Of a DNA stretch of 64,000 nucleotides, positions 10,641 through 23,173 are shown one piece after another. Each line of letters opens with the position of its first letter. Positions within the stretch are counted from its first letter, which is position 1. Location of the stretch: contig JAJQJQ010000051.1 of NCBI GenBank assembly GCA_028622995.1, positions 1,798,001 to 1,862,000 of the forward strand, in the 5' to 3' direction. The notes under the pieces are model-generated. The model made no database searches. It was not told where the DNA came from and saw only the letters and a list, made by a program, of their open reading frames with translations. Origin of the DNA: Panagrolaimus kolymaensis. Taxonomy: Eukaryota > Nematoda > Chromadorea > Rhabditida > Panagrolaimidae. Made by a program: the position numbers and the translations under genes.

Positions 10641-13600
10641 ATATATAAAATGAGTTTGTTAAAAATAATAAAATATGTTTAAATGAAATAAATATGAAAA
10701 AGACAAACATTTTTATGCTTGTAATAATAAATTTAAAAAATGAAGAAAAAAAATTAGGTTTTGAAGCTTTAAAAAAATTCAAGGTCAATTTACAGTTGCT
10801 ACTATGAATTCTTTTTTTTAGTGATATTTCATTTTAAGCTGATTTTTTTATGATCATTTGTTTTTTCCGTTATGCATAAATTTCGTTAATAAAGTTTCAA
10901 TTTCTTGCTTTTTGCCGCTTTTTTTTAAATTTAGCCATTACTTATTTTTTTTGCGCTAATTTGCACTTTGATATATTTAGGTTATTATTAATTCGACATA
11001 ACGAAAAAGAAAAAAAAAATATGAAAAATAAAATATTAAAACAACAAAAAAAAGTAATGTATTTTTCCAAAACTCTGGAAAAAATGATGGATTAAAAAAG
11101 ATTGCTAATGATTTTTTTAAACCAAATCCTTTCTATTTTGTCGAAAAATGGCACATAACTTTTCTGATTTATTAAAAATATAAAATACTAATATTCATTA
11201 AAAAAAGAGAGAAAGAGAATGAGAGAGCTTACTTTCATTGCGGAAGCAATGGAATGAATAACAAGTATGAATCATAGTTGGAAGAAAGAGAGAGATCGGC
11301 ACAAAGTTGATCTTTAGTAAAATAACAAAAAAAGATGAGCAATAATAGCTGGGAAAGTGAAGGAAAAGAAAGAAAAAGACAAAAGGTGGCCTTTTAGTAA
11401 TAAAATGAAAACAATCGCTGTTATATATTTAATGCAGAGTAAGAGAATTCAATTTTGAAGTAATCAACTATAAATAAATTTTTGTTTGATAAAAAAAATA
11501 TTCCCTATGAATATATAATTTCTTGGTACCGAGAATATTTAAATTTCCATTATTTTACCGCTTTTTTGATTCACTCTTTGTCTTCTTTTTTTCTGGTGCT
11601 AGTTTAATACTGTTTGATATAAAATAACTCTATTTTGTAAATTATGGAGAAGGCATGATGGGCCATCGAGAATTTTGTTTATGGGTAGAGAAAGAAAAAC
11701 CGCCATAGTACAGTTCAGAACAACAGTAATTGGGCAGTCCTCTTGGTTAGATTCAGAAAAGATGGGTTTGGGTGAGCTGGAAGTTAAAAACTTTTGCATG
11801 GATGTGACACAAATTCACACATACAACTTTATTCGCTCTGCTATAAAAGCAAAGCAATCCAAAAATTATTTTGTTTGTTATAAAAATTTGTTCTGTTTTT
11901 TAGACAAAACTTTCCAAAAATTATTTATCCCTCACTAGAGAAGTGGAGATTGCTGGATATTAGTTAATCAAATATAAAATTTGATATTAAGCCCTCTAAC
12001 CACGTCAAGGTTTCCAGCTTCTAGAAGGTTAGATTTTTTGTATAATGGGAAACAACGCCCTTGAAAGAGCTAACAAAACCCCAACCACCAGCAGTTTTAC
12101 CACCAAGTAAAAAAGAAATGGATTTTCCGGTCCTAGGACAAATTTAACGAAAAAAAATTTAAATTTATACTGTGAAATGAAAGCGAAAGAAAAATAATTT
12201 GAAATCGTGAAGCAGACGATGAAAGAAACATTCATACTTTTAAAATTCAAATTTTTTTATGTTGGAAAAAATGCTTGAACTATTTTTATTATTTTTATTT
12301 TTAATAACTTTCTTTACCATTACATAATTATTATTTTATTTTATATTCTTTTAATCCCATCTAAATTTTCGATTGAGTGAAGAATATGAGACTCTTTGGG
12401 AATGGACAAACAACTTGTATGGATTCCGATTTTATTGCAAATCGTTCTAAAAATCGTTTTACTAATATTTTTTACATTTTGATCATTCTTTCTCGCATTA
12501 AATTTATTCCAAAAGCAAGGTTTAATGAATCTTCTTCTTTTATTTACTATTTTAATTTTCCAAAGCTTGTTATTCGAATGCATGTGTTTTTTAAAAGCCA
12601 TTTTTTTTAAAAATCGCACTTTTAATAAAATTTATGGCATTTGGAAAAAATTTTATTTCCATTTCTGGGACTAATATTCACTACCCAGGGGTTTTCGAGG
12701 TCGCTGATCACGAATCTGACCTTAGTTTAATTGGTTTTAAAGCGAAAACTGGAGATCCAGAGGTCTCGAATAGAAAACTCAACTTTTTTTTAAGATGCTT
12801 TTTTTAAAAAGTGTCTAGACCAAAAAATAGCAAAAATTACGCTGATTATTTTTGTAATTGATGCCAACTATCGAAGTTTAATGATAAATATGTCAAATAG
12901 CCGTTTTTATGTAAAATTCAACATTTAGCTTGGCAAAACTCAAAATCTGTGGCCGAGGCTGGGGTGTTTGATAATTTTTTCGGATTCTCCATGAAATTCT
13001 GTCCTAGAAAGAGGGAATAGTACCAGTAAACAAGGTACCTCCTGGGGTTCAAAAAAATTGATGAACATGTTACACCAATATGAGGTATATGAACAAGTAA
13101 CTGATAAATACATGTAAAAAATACAAAATCTTAACCAAAAACGTAGAAAAACTCATTTAATGATTTTACAAATCGATAAAACTTCATGTTGTTATGCTTT
13201 TCGATTTTTCCCAGATTTTTAAAGTTTATAAAAATTATTATCAACTGTGGCGGCGACAACAGGCATGTTAGTAGCAAACGATGAAGATGAAGACATTTTT
13301 TTAAGACCATGAGAATTTATTTAAAAAAAAATCAAGCTAGCTTGAAAGATATAAATAAATAAAAATGATGATATTTTCCAAAATTACTTCTTAAATCTAA
13401 AGATTGTTGTTGTTGTGGTTCGTAAAGAACCAAATATTTTTCCTTTTGAAGATGACCTTTGTGAGTCCTCTCTCTAGCTGGAGGTGTGCCTTAAAGGGAG
13501 TGTCCCAAACGATGAGAAAACCCTTACAGCGGGTGTTCCTAGCCCGAAAGTTTTTCTTCACTGTCTCAAAGTCTAACAAAGTTTTACAAAGTTTTTTCAA

Positions 13601-14114
13601 AAGCTTACGAAATTTTCTCAAAATGCTACAAAAAGTTACAAAAATCCGTAGCACTTTGTAAGCTTTTGAGACAATGAAACTTTCGGGCTAGGAACACCCG
13701 TCGTAGTAAAATTATTCTCATCGTTTGGGACACTCCCTTTAATAAAAAATATTATCTGACCTTAATAGTTTATGAAAAAATTTGCTAATCTTTAAAGCAT
13801 TATTTCAGGCGGCTATTATTTTATAAAATTGTTGTTGTTCCAATATTAAATAATTTGTTTATTGCTTAAAATAAGGAGAAAATAATCGATTATTTAGTCT
13901 TGAAACATATTTAAAAGAAACTTTAATAAAGAGTTTGTAAACCAAAAATGTTTCTTTTTGACAAAAAAAAATTGAAAGAAAAATGGTCGTCAAAAAATAA
14001 AAGTTAGTAAAACTAAAATACATATTTTTATTTACCCGTGAATTTACAAACAATAAAAAAGTATTAAAAAAATCCAAGTCACATTTAATTTTCAAAATAA
14101 TTAGTTTTTTAAAA
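10641..14114. other. 3.5-kb intergenic region, repeats only
   Basis: I see no gene here. The region contains GA-rich simple sequence near 11205-11350, short unconvincing open frames at 11600-11940, a block near 12670-13080 that looks like an old dispersed repeat, and a complete TTAA-flanked MITE at 13495-13738. Confidence 0.5.
13495..13738. mobile_element. 244-bp TTAA-flanked MITE, copy A
   Basis: The ends are perfect inverted repeats reading AGGGAGTGTCCCAAACGATG inward. A second inverted pair lies inside (AACACCCG with CGGGTGTT, around TTCGGGCTAGG). The element is flanked on both sides by TTAA (13491-13494, 13739-13742). There is no transposase. TTAA duplication is the signature of piggyBac-type transposases, although these ends begin AGGG rather than the usual CCY. 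It belongs to the same family as the element at 35848-36070. Confidence 0.85.
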
Positions 14115-15871
14115 TCAAGTTTTAGCATCTTTGGCTGCATCCAACAATATTCTCATATCCTTTCCCATTTGAGTTAATAAAGAATTGGAATATTCATTTT
14201 CTTCTTTAACCAATCGACATTCCTCTTCCATAAATACGAGTCTCTCACGTAAATCAGAAATTTGAAGAGTTTTTTCATTTAATAAATTTTGCCAATCGCT
14301 TGCTTCTTTTAGTTTTTCATTAAATAAAAAATTATTTGTTCGCGAAGGCATATTTTGGTTTAAATCTGTATCATTTTTATTTTGATAATTCATTAATTTT
14401 TCGTGATTTAAATTTGCTAACTTTCTCATGGCAGCGGAAAGTTCAGTTTCAAGTGCACTTTCTTGGAGATAAAATTGCTCGATTTGCTCTTCCATTTCGG
14501 ATTTGGTTTTCTAAAATTTTTTTTTGCATTGAAATCAAAGAAATTTTTTATTTAATTTTTGGGTTAAAAAGGTTGAAAAAAAAATTTAATAAATCTGATG
14601 TCTCAGAGAAGAAAAAAAAATTCGAAAATATATCAAATTTTTATCCGAAACCAAAAATAATTTTATTTCCATTTTTTATATCTATTTCTAAACTTACATT
14701 AAAAACTTGTGAAATTCGATAATTTTCATTAGTTAAATATTCAATTTTTTGTCCATATTTTTCAACCATGGAGCTTTTATAGCTCAACTCCTCTTCCAAG
14801 CATTCAATTTTTTTCTTTAATTCCATTTCTTTTAATTTTGTTTCCAGTTCGTAATCTTCAAATTTGCGTTTGCTTGATTCTTCAATGGTTTTTGAAATAT
14901 CTCTCGCGCTTGATAATTCTTCTTTGAGCCTCACAGAATGAATATGATTTATTTGATCTTGATTTAATCGAAAACAACGAATTTCTGCTTTTAATTCTTT
15001 TGTTAATAAATTTTCATCATCCAATGATTTTCTTAAACCATCGATTTCAAGTTTATATTGTTCATTTTCCCATCGAAGATAATCATTTTCGTTTAATATT
15101 GTACAAATCTGAAGAAAAAACTAGGGAACTTTTACCGGGAATTTTGACGCGATAGTTCCTGAATTTATATTTTCTTGGATAGTTTTAAACTAAAATTTAA
15201 AAAGAGTCTAAAAGTTTTTTATAAGTTTTTTAAGATTTTTCCCGCCAGAAATGTAACTTTCTCTAATTTCTGCGCTTAGAAATTAAATGATTTTATTTAA
15301 ATTTAGTCGAGAAAATATAAAAAATCTTGGATTTTAATTAATACCGACAAGTGTGACGCTTTTTATTTTTTTCGCCTCCGCCTCCGGAGGCGGAGGCGTG
15401 TCACACTGATACCGACAAACTTTTTTTAAACTTTTAAAAATAACGAATAAATTTTTTTTTTATTTTTCCGTCGAAAACCATGCTTTTTTGAAATTTTTGT
15501 GTCCATAAATAAGCTTTCTTTATTTTTCAAATATAAAAATTTGTTCTAAAATTATTAACCTTTGTATCAATTTCAGCTAATCTATGTTTTAATAATCCAT
15601 TTTCATTTCGATATTCTAAATAATTATCATGAAGATGAGAGATATGTTTGTCATAAATAACATCCACTTTTGGAGCAACCCTTTCAATTTTAACAATTTT
15701 TCCATGATTTAAACAATTTAATAAATTATCACATGTGGAATTAAGGAATTTTATTTTGTCCTAAAACCAAAAATTGGAAACTTAAAAAAAAATCGATGGC
15801 AAAAAATAATTTACTTGAAAATCAATGCTTCTTCGAGCTGTCGAAGTTGTCGATGTCGAAGAAGATGCCAT
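14115..15871 (-). CDS. Coiled-coil protein of unknown function
   Basis: Four exons, 15871-15815, 15760-15560, 15108-14698 and 14510-14115, join in phase to give about 354 residues. A short Ser/Thr-rich head (MASSSTSTTSTARRSIDFQ) is followed by almost continuous charged helix. Heptad-like stretches include LKEMELKKKIECLEEELSY and EKLKEASDWQNLLNEKTLQ, then LRERLVFMEEECRLVKEEN. No catalytic or binding motif, signal peptide or membrane segment is visible. It is probably a structural or scaffold protein. I do not recognise the family. It is divergent from the lectin-like gene at 17471, across 1.6 kb. Confidence 0.75.
15351..15408. mobile_element. Miniature GC-rich foldback element with flanking direct repeat
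   Basis: The core at 15373-15398 is a perfect 26-bp palindrome made of CGCCTCC/GGAGGCG units. Outside it, GTGTGACGC (left) and GCGTGTCACAC (right) are imperfect inverted repeats. The exact 10-mer ATACCGACAA lies on both sides (15341-15350 and 15409-15418), like a target-site duplication. It sits in intron 2 of the coiled-coil gene. A related half-copy lies at 3629-3652. Confidence 0.6.
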
Positions 15872-17470
15872 TTTTTGAAGCTTAAAAAAATCTTTTTAGT
15901 TTACAAAAATTTAAAATATAAATTTCTTTACATTTTTCTTAAATTTTAACAAATTTTGTTGAACATTAAATAAATATAATTCCAATGAAAGTTTTGGGAT
16001 TGAAATTGCATATTTTTGAGAAGAAAAAGATGCGGCGGCGGCGACTGAAGAAACTGGTGGAATAAAGGAAAAAGCAGACGATGTTGTTGTTGTTTTTGTT
16101 TTGCTGCTGCTTGTTTGGCATTTTTTTGAAGAAGAAAAAGATAAAACATGCATCAATGGTGCTGCGGTTGCCGTTTCCATTTCTCCACACATATACATTC
16201 ACTTGGATGAATAGCAGCAGCCGGCTTTTGGTTGTTTTTGCCGAAGAAGAAAAACCCAAAAATAGTCAAAAAAATAAAAAAGAAGACACCGCCGCCGTTG
16301 CAAGCAAAGACAGAAAACAGCAGTAAAATAATTCTTATTTGGAAGGGAAAAGTCAATGCAGCATTGAAAACTAAAAGCAACGCAGCCCAAATGAAAAAAA
16401 AGAGAAGTTAGTTAGTTAGAGTTTTTAAAAAATTGTTTTGCCGCCAATTTTAAAAACAAAAAAGCTTAGCTTGCAAAAAATGCATTCATTGAGTTTGTTT
16501 AAATTTTTTAGCTATTTTTGTTTCCATTATTTTTTAAGCTATGTTTGGTGGTGATAAGAAAATGAAGAAAGTAAAAAAAATGCATCGAGTTTGTGATGGA
16601 AGAGAAACTATACAACAACAATAACAATCAAAAAAAATTCATGGGGTTTGCTATTTATTTGAATACCTTGTCTCACTAAAAATATCATCTTTGAATACAG
16701 TAAAAAAAACATTACTCTAGCTTTACCATTTAGAAAAAAAAAGAAATATTAAAATCAGTGGTTTACATTCATTCAAACTTTTGTTCAAAAAAAATTAATT
16801 AGCTAATTATTGAATGGAAATTCTGTGTTTACGGTATTCAAGCCACAATAACAAAAAAAATAACATCGTTCATTGTTTGCTCTGCTTTTTTTTCATTTTC
16901 AAGAGTTTGTAATTATAAAACAGAATTTTAGTTTTTTTTTACGAAGACAACACTTTATTTTTTAGAATTATGCATTTTTTTTATTATCATTTGTCTTCTT
17001 GAATGTATGGCTTTTTTTAGTGACGCAAAAAAACTAACTTTGACATTTATTATTTTTCCAAGGAAAACCTTTTTTTTAGTTATTATAGCAACAGAAAAAA
17101 AAAGAAATTGAATTTTAAAGTTAATAAAAATATTAAAACTTTTTCATTTTTCTTTCCTTTTTTGTGCGAAGTGCCTTTCTTTTTTAAGGTATTGAAAAAG
17201 CACCTGTTTGTTATTTGTATGTGCGTCGTTTTTTAACACCCACTTTTTTTATATCTTTACTTTTTTTGTTACTTGGAAAATTAATTTTTCTCACGACTCA
17301 CAAAAAAAAAGAAATAAGTTTAAAGAAGAAAAAACTTTTTTTTTGGAAAACCTATAATTTTATTTTATAATATTTATTGCTGCTGGAAATTTTTTGCTTG
17401 CAAGTTTTAGGCCAAAGCTTTCAAATAAATAATATCTTGTTATTATTAAAAATTTCTTATTTCTTTATTT
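15872..17470. other. Divergent intergenic region, no gene seen
   Basis: This is the shared upstream region of the coiled-coil gene (-) and the lectin-like gene (+). It is AT-rich with poly-T tracts. 16020-16330 has CAG/GCG-rich triplet-like sequence that gives overlapping open frames on both strands, none with domain content or splice support. Confidence 0.4.
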
Positions 17471-18652
17471 ATGCAAATTTTCATATTTCTGTTTTTATAT
17501 TTTATCCGCCAAACTTTTGCTGTTGCAAGTGTATTGGAAAATGTTTGTAATGCATATCAAAAAACCCTAAATTTTTCATCCACTGTTTTTATCGATGATC
17601 ATTGTGTAATGATATTTCGAATTATTGGAATTCCATATTTAAATATTAAATCCATGTGTGATGAAACGATGAAATATGCAGCAAGTTCATGCCAAGTTAT
17701 TCATTTGAGTGATACAAGCTCATATCAAAATATGGCGACTAAATTAAATATAAAGGTTTGGGGATTTGGAAATTTGAGATTCTTGACACGAAAAAATTAA
17801 GGAAATGTTTTGCCGCGAATTTTTTTGAACGTTTTTGTTAACAATTTTCGATGAATCTAAAATAATCAAAAAATAATTAGACAAACTACTAAACTATTTT
17901 CAATATTTTCCTGGCAGAACTCCACGGAACAAAAAAATAAATAACTTTTTTAAATATTTTTTTTCAGCTAACAGATAAATTTTATGTTGGCCTATCTCGA
18001 ACTAATTGTAATTCACCATGGTCATGGCAAAATTATGATTCCTCGGTGGCTGTTTATATTCCAACAGAATTTACAATGCCTGCAGAAAATAGTGAATGTG
18101 ATAAATTTAATGCTGGATTTGATTCTGGAAAACTTATAGCTGTTTCAAATTCAACAACTACAGCATCCTTTAATGCAACTGAATTTATTTGTGAATGTTG
18201 TAAGTTATAAAAAAAATATATTGATTTAATTTTTGCTTCGCGAATTATTAGCATAAAAAAATTTTTAAATCCAATATTATTGGTTTCTTAATTCTCTTAG
18301 TGAGAATCCCCGCCATTAATTAATCATTTATTTATTTAAAAAAAATTATAATCCATCTTTAGACTCAAATCCTGCCCTTACAACGCCATCACCAGTTAGT
18401 TTAACAACAACATTACTGCCACCTTCCACAACAACTTTAATTCAAACGACGTTTGCACCTTCAACAAAGCCACCAGAAACAACAACACCAAGCTTAACAT
18501 CATCATCAACGGTGGCAGTTGGAATTATCACAACAACGGCAACAACAAAACCGCCACCGCCAAGTCCAGGGTCATCAGCAACTTCGTTAAAAAGTTTAGA
18601 AAGTTTAAATTTATTTTTTATTATTTTATTGTTTCTGTTTTCTTTTTTGTGA
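17471..18652 (+). CDS. C-type-lectin-like surface protein with Thr/Pro stalk and GPI/TM tail
   Basis: Three exons, 17471-17755, 17968-18199 and 18363-18652, join in phase to give 268 residues. The N-terminus MQIFIFLFLYFIRQTFAVAS is a signal peptide. Residues of roughly 25-175 resemble a divergent CTLD: several Cys, KFYVGLSRTNC..WSWQNYDS (WIGL/WSW block), ENSECDKF...GKLIAV, and a closing FICEC. Exon 3 encodes a mucin-like stalk of about 65 residues, mostly Thr, Ser and Pro, then a hydrophobic end (LNLFFIILLFLFSFL) that stops without charged residues, typical of a GPI-anchor signal. The protein is probably an O-glycosylated cell-surface lectin-like molecule. Sugar binding cannot be predicted from it. 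Confidence 0.78.
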
Positions 18653-19295
18653 ATAAAAAATAAATAGGAATTTTTACATGTCATTTTTTTGCTTTCAAAA
18701 TACATAGATGTGTATACTTTCATATGATCATCCACGTCATATTTTATTTATACAGAAAAATTTTAAATCTCTAACAACATGGAACTAAATAAAAAAACTT
18801 GTTAATATCCCAAAAAAAAATTCCCTCTTTTTTTAATGAGTAAAAAAACTAAAATATTTTTTTCCTTATTGTTTTTTTGCACTCTAAATTCATTTTTTTC
18901 TTTCTTTCAGTGATTTATGGCTAACTAATCAAAAAAAAGAAAAAAAGAGTTGAGGTCGATGTGAAATAGAATTTTTTGTTGTCCAATTATGAAAAGTTTT
19001 TTTTCTTTTCTACTTTAAATATTAATCTTTTTAATAGTAAAAAAAAAAATATATGAATGTTTGAATCTCGTCATTTACAAAAGAGAGAGGGATTTTCAAT
19101 ATCTCCCTTTCTCTCTCTCATTTTTTTGGGGATTATTAAAAGCTACGAAACAAGAAAGAAACAAAAAAAATAAAGCCCCCTCTCGCGAATTTCGAATCCA
19201 ATCGAATATATTGAGAAAGAGGAAGTTCGGTTTTTCTCTTCTCATTTATTTTTTACATTTATTTCATTATTGTTTTTCGAACGAACATCAAAAAA
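18653..19295. other. Spacer between two secreted-protein genes
   Basis: Non-coding AT-rich sequence. At 19080-19125 a GAGAGAGAGG tract faces a CTCTCTCTC tract and could pair with it. No gene is visible. Confidence 0.35.
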
Positions 19296-22200
19296 ATGCT
19301 GCAACAGTGGTTTTTAATTAAAATATTTTTTATTTTTTCTACCGTAATTATTCCAAATGTTTATGCAGCTTGTAAGTTTGACTCCATTTTTTATCGACAG
19401 TACTTGAGACACAAAATATTATTAAATAGAGTTTTAAGAAATGTTTGGGCTTTAGAAATAAAATCTTTTTTATCTCCAAAATTGAGAGCGAAGCTTCCAG
19501 AAAAAAACAACAGCAAAAAAGATTAAACATAAAATTTGTCGGTTAATTTTCGTGTTTACTAAAAGGCAATTTTATAACAATTTAAGAACTTCTGTCTGTA
19601 TTCGACACTTAAGGAATTTTATTAATTCTAAAGAAGGTATTGAGATTCCAACATTCTTAGCTTTTTTTACTTTTTGTTTTTCAAACAATGGATTTCGAAT
19701 AGAAGCTTTCAGAAATATTTATAGAAAAAAGAAATTCGCCATTTTTAAATTAAAATTTTATGAAGACTAAAAATTTTGGTTCGAGCCAAAAAAATTAAAC
19801 AAAACATAAAACATTAAAACTTTTATTATTTGGGTAACTATTTTTTAAGTAGGTGCTTTTAAAAAAATGCTTTGATCTTTTTTTTCGAAAAGTGTTGAAT
19901 TTTTTAAAAATTAATTTTGCAGGTTCGTATGTTCCAATTTTAAGTGGAATAACACCACTTCAAACTTTTGGTGAAACAAATAAAAAATATTTTCCTCAAA
20001 CATCCGATTGTAAACAAGCATGCTCGAGTGAAACGTCTTTCACATGCACAGGATTTCTTTGGCCCGCTGAAGGTGGAGATTGTTATATTTATGATCATAT
20101 GGATTTAACAAATGATATATTTCGAAATAATCAAAATTCATATGTTTTATATGTTCAAGTATGTGATGGCCAATCAACTCCCGCAGTGGGATATTGTGAA
20201 TTTTTACAAAATTTAACTTCCATTTCACCGGTGACTTCGGTAACTTCGATTTCGCCTGGAATAGCCGCGGAAACTTCATGTCGAGAATTTTGTATTGCTC
20301 GATATATGGGAGTTGATTGTGAAGCGTACGTAGTGTCAACAAATACGAAACAATTATCTCAATGCGTTTTATATTCTCAAGTCCCAGGTGGATTAGGAAC
20401 GGGAACTTCAAATTTATATGTTAAAACTTGCGCTCCGCCACCAGGTAAAAAAACTTTTTTCCCTAAACAATTTATTTTAAATTTGTCTAGAAAATTAATT
20501 TTTTCATATTTAGTTAGTTGTGAATACAGTACATGGGGAAGTTGGAATGCTTGCATGGCAAATTGCTCCAAAACTCGGAGTCGATCAGTGGTTTCTCAAG
20601 CTACAACAGGTGGAGCTCCTTGCTTGGATACCGAAATGGTTGGATCTTCATCATGCACGGATTCGGTAAGTTTAAAACATTTCTTCTTTAGCTTCTTTCA
20701 AAATGAAAATTTTGTTACATAGAATCTTTAAACAAAAACTATAAAACTTAAAATTTATTAGCAATGTGCTTCAAAACTAAAGATTCTTTTTTTTTTAAAT
20801 ACTAAAAATCAGAATAACTTTATAATTTTAATAATTTCTTTTTCTTTTTTTTGTAGCCATGTGTAATGACAACATCCACTCCAATTGGAGGAGGCGGAAT
20901 AACTACTCCCATTGGTGGAGGAGGCGGCATCACAACTACAACTATTGGTTCAGGAAGTGGCGGAATTACAACTACCAAGGCAAATTCTGGTGGAAGTGGA
21001 ACTACTACCACAGTTTCTGGTGGTGGTGGCTCAGGTACTACTACTACTACAGTTTCTGGAGGCGGCAATGGAGGAGGCACAATTACTACGACAGCGGGTT
21101 CAGGAAATGGTGGACTTCCCACAACTACACCCAAAGGAGGCCAACAAAATGATGGGGAATGTGGATTCAGTTTATGGAGTTCATGGACACCTTGTAATGC
21201 CCAATGTTTACAAACTGCCACTCGAACTTTAATTAATGGAACAGTTGCAAATTGTCAAGAACCTGATGGATCTTCCACTCAATTATCTCAAGTTTGCATG
21301 GGCGGCCTTTGCCTTAGTGGAGGAAATGGAAATGGCACTGGAAATGGAGGCACTGCCACCACGACCGCCGTTCCTGTTCCTGAAACAGGTTGCAGATTTT
21401 ATGATATCGATCCTCAAACTCGTCCTAGTTCAACTGGATTTAAAGCGGTTGGAGCTCAAACAAGTTGTGCCACTCGGTGCGCCGCAGAAACTTCATTCGA
21501 TTGTGAAGCTTATTCCACAACGGGCCCGGGAGGTCCATGCATCCTTCATGGAACCATTGATAGTCCAACAAATGTTGTAATTATGAGTTCATGGTATTTA
21601 CAAGATTTAAATTGCGTTGTTAATAGTAAGTTTCATGGACTTTAAAAAATTAAGATAAAACACAAAATTTCTTTAATCACGAACACTTGAAAAATAATTT
21701 CGACAAAAAAGTTACTTTCTTTTTTTGAGGGAAAGATTCAACTTTTCGAACTTTTATTTTTTCATTCATTAATTGATTTGTAACGAATGAATCAAAAACA
21801 TTTTTTTCTTCTCTTTCCTATCCCTGGATTAACGCCAGGTTGATCTCTTCCTTTATAATAAATTTCTCTCAACAAACTCGTCGTCATTCCAGTGACTAAC
21901 AAACTAATTTTGATTGAGGCGAAGAAAAAAAAAATTTAAAAAAGGTGACAAAAACGCCAGTTGTCATCATTTGTCACCATTTTTTTAAGTTAAAAAAGTG
22001 TTTAGAAAAATAAAAATAAAATAAATCAGAAAAGAATCAATTTTTTGACAATTGTGTTTATTTTTAGAAACGGCTGCTACTTCATTATGTGGTTGGCAAA
22101 TGGTTCGAGGAGGAATAAATGCTGATATGACTAATGCCCAATCATGGAAATCCCTTGGATATGCAATCAATTCAGATCATTGTGGTATGTAATTAAGCAT

Positions 22201-22581
22201 AATAGAAACTTGCATTGGATGTACCATAAAATTGAGAGTAATCAAAAATTGGCAATAATCTGTAAAAATGTGTTACTATCCCTTTTCCGACGTGTAAAAA
22301 CCCAAAAGATTTTTTTTATTAATAAAAACTTTCATAAATTTGCATATATATTTTTTTTTATAGGAACTTTATGCATGATGAATCATCCCATGTTTAAACC
22401 AAATCCATGTGGAGCATATGCATTTACATATGATGTACCATGGGCTGGACCGCAAGATAATTGCTTTATGTATTCACCAATCGATAATCCATGGTCCTTT
22501 AATTCCACGGGAACTTATGATCTTTATAAACAAGTATGTTATGCCAATGCAACCAGTGTATCAACAAATCATGGACCTTAA
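19296..22581 (+). CDS. Secreted multidomain protein with PAN/apple-like and thrombospondin type-1 domains
   Basis: Six exons, 19296-19371, 19923-20444, 20514-20665, 20857-21625, 22068-22184 and 22364-22581, join in phase to give 617 residues. Exon 1 is a signal peptide (MLQQWFLIKIFFIFSTVIIP). Two cysteine-rich PAN-like modules follow: DCKQACSSETSFTCTGF...YVQVCD and SCREFCIARYMGVDCEAY...YVKTC. Next is a TSP1 repeat with WGSWNAC, a Gly/Thr repeat linker of about 85 residues, a second TSP1 repeat with WSSWTPC, another Gly-rich spacer, and further PAN-like modules (SCATRCAAETSFDCEAY...LQDLNC and SLCGW...YKQVCY). PAN and TSP1 modules bind carbohydrate or protein ligands outside cells. This looks like an extracellular-matrix or cuticle/gut adhesive protein (inference). 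The domain combination and Gly/Thr linker are lineage-specific features. Confidence 0.85.
20866..21140 (+). repeat. Gly/Thr codon repeat linker inside the PAN/TSP1 gene
   Basis: This is an in-frame run of GGT/GGA/GGC and ACT/ACA codons built from short units such as GGGG-ITT and SGGGGSGTTTT. It is much more GC-rich than the surrounding exons and is likely prone to length variation by slippage. The antisense frame is open only because of this composition. Confidence 0.7.
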
Positions 22582-23173
22582 AGAAATATATTTTTCAATC
22601 CCAAATAGCAAAGTGCTTTTGTTTTACGTAAAAATTAAAATTTTCTTTACAAAGACAAGAAAGAAAGAAAAAATATTGCTTGTTTCATTATTTTTTTTCA
22701 TTATTATTATTTTTTATTTGGAACAATAAAATAAATATTGAGTTTATTAATTTTATAGAACATATAAAAAATTTATTGGACAAACGAGAAATTGATTAGA
22801 AAGAAAATATTTAAGCGAATGTTGACAGACAGTAACATAAAATAGTAAATATATGCAGTCATAAATTACTATCAATTTTTGGTTGGCATGAAATTGCTCA
22901 TTCATTCATTTTTCATTCTTGCATAAACTAATAAAAGAATGGAGCAACAAAACCTTATTATTTTACAATCGCTTATTGCAGGCAGGCTTTTGCTAAACAC
23001 GTTTGCAAAATATGCATGCAATTTTTTTAAAGGACTTTCACATTTTTTGAGCATTCATTCATTCACTTTTTATATTTCAGTTTGCTGCTTGCTGTTTGCT
23101 GACGTTCATACACTCTTCATTTTGTTCATCTCTCATCCATCCATCGTCGATTTGAACTTTATATTCTTCAATA
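22582..23173 (+). promoter_or_regulatory. 3' flank of PAN/TSP1 gene and promoter of membrane gene copy 1
   Basis: The right half is shared with the two other copies of the membrane gene: a TGCATGCA word near 23010, GCATTCATTCATTCAC at 23051-23066, then TATATTTCAG ending at 23080, followed by a TTTGCTG/CTTGCTG repeat. The conserved TTTCAG 93 bp before the ATG is probably the spliced-leader acceptor. No other gene is visible. Confidence 0.5.

Noticed and set aside
11599..11938. Overlapping open frames on both strands
   Set aside because: Short, not linked to splice sites, no motif; probably chance or an old repeat.
12660..13100. Distinctive block containing GGTCGCTGATCACGAATCTG
   Set aside because: It resembles a phrase I associate with dispersed repeats in invertebrates, but I see no ends, no second copy in the window and no coding potential, so I do not list it as an element.
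13397..13661. Overlapping 85-residue open frames on both strands
   Set aside because: They lie in the MITE foldback and its flank, where inverted sequence keeps both strands open; no homology is recognised.
20820..21221. Open antisense frame rich in Pro and Val opposite the PAN/TSP1 linker
   Set aside because: It is the reverse complement of Gly/Thr codons; the openness is a composition effect and there is no splice or domain support.
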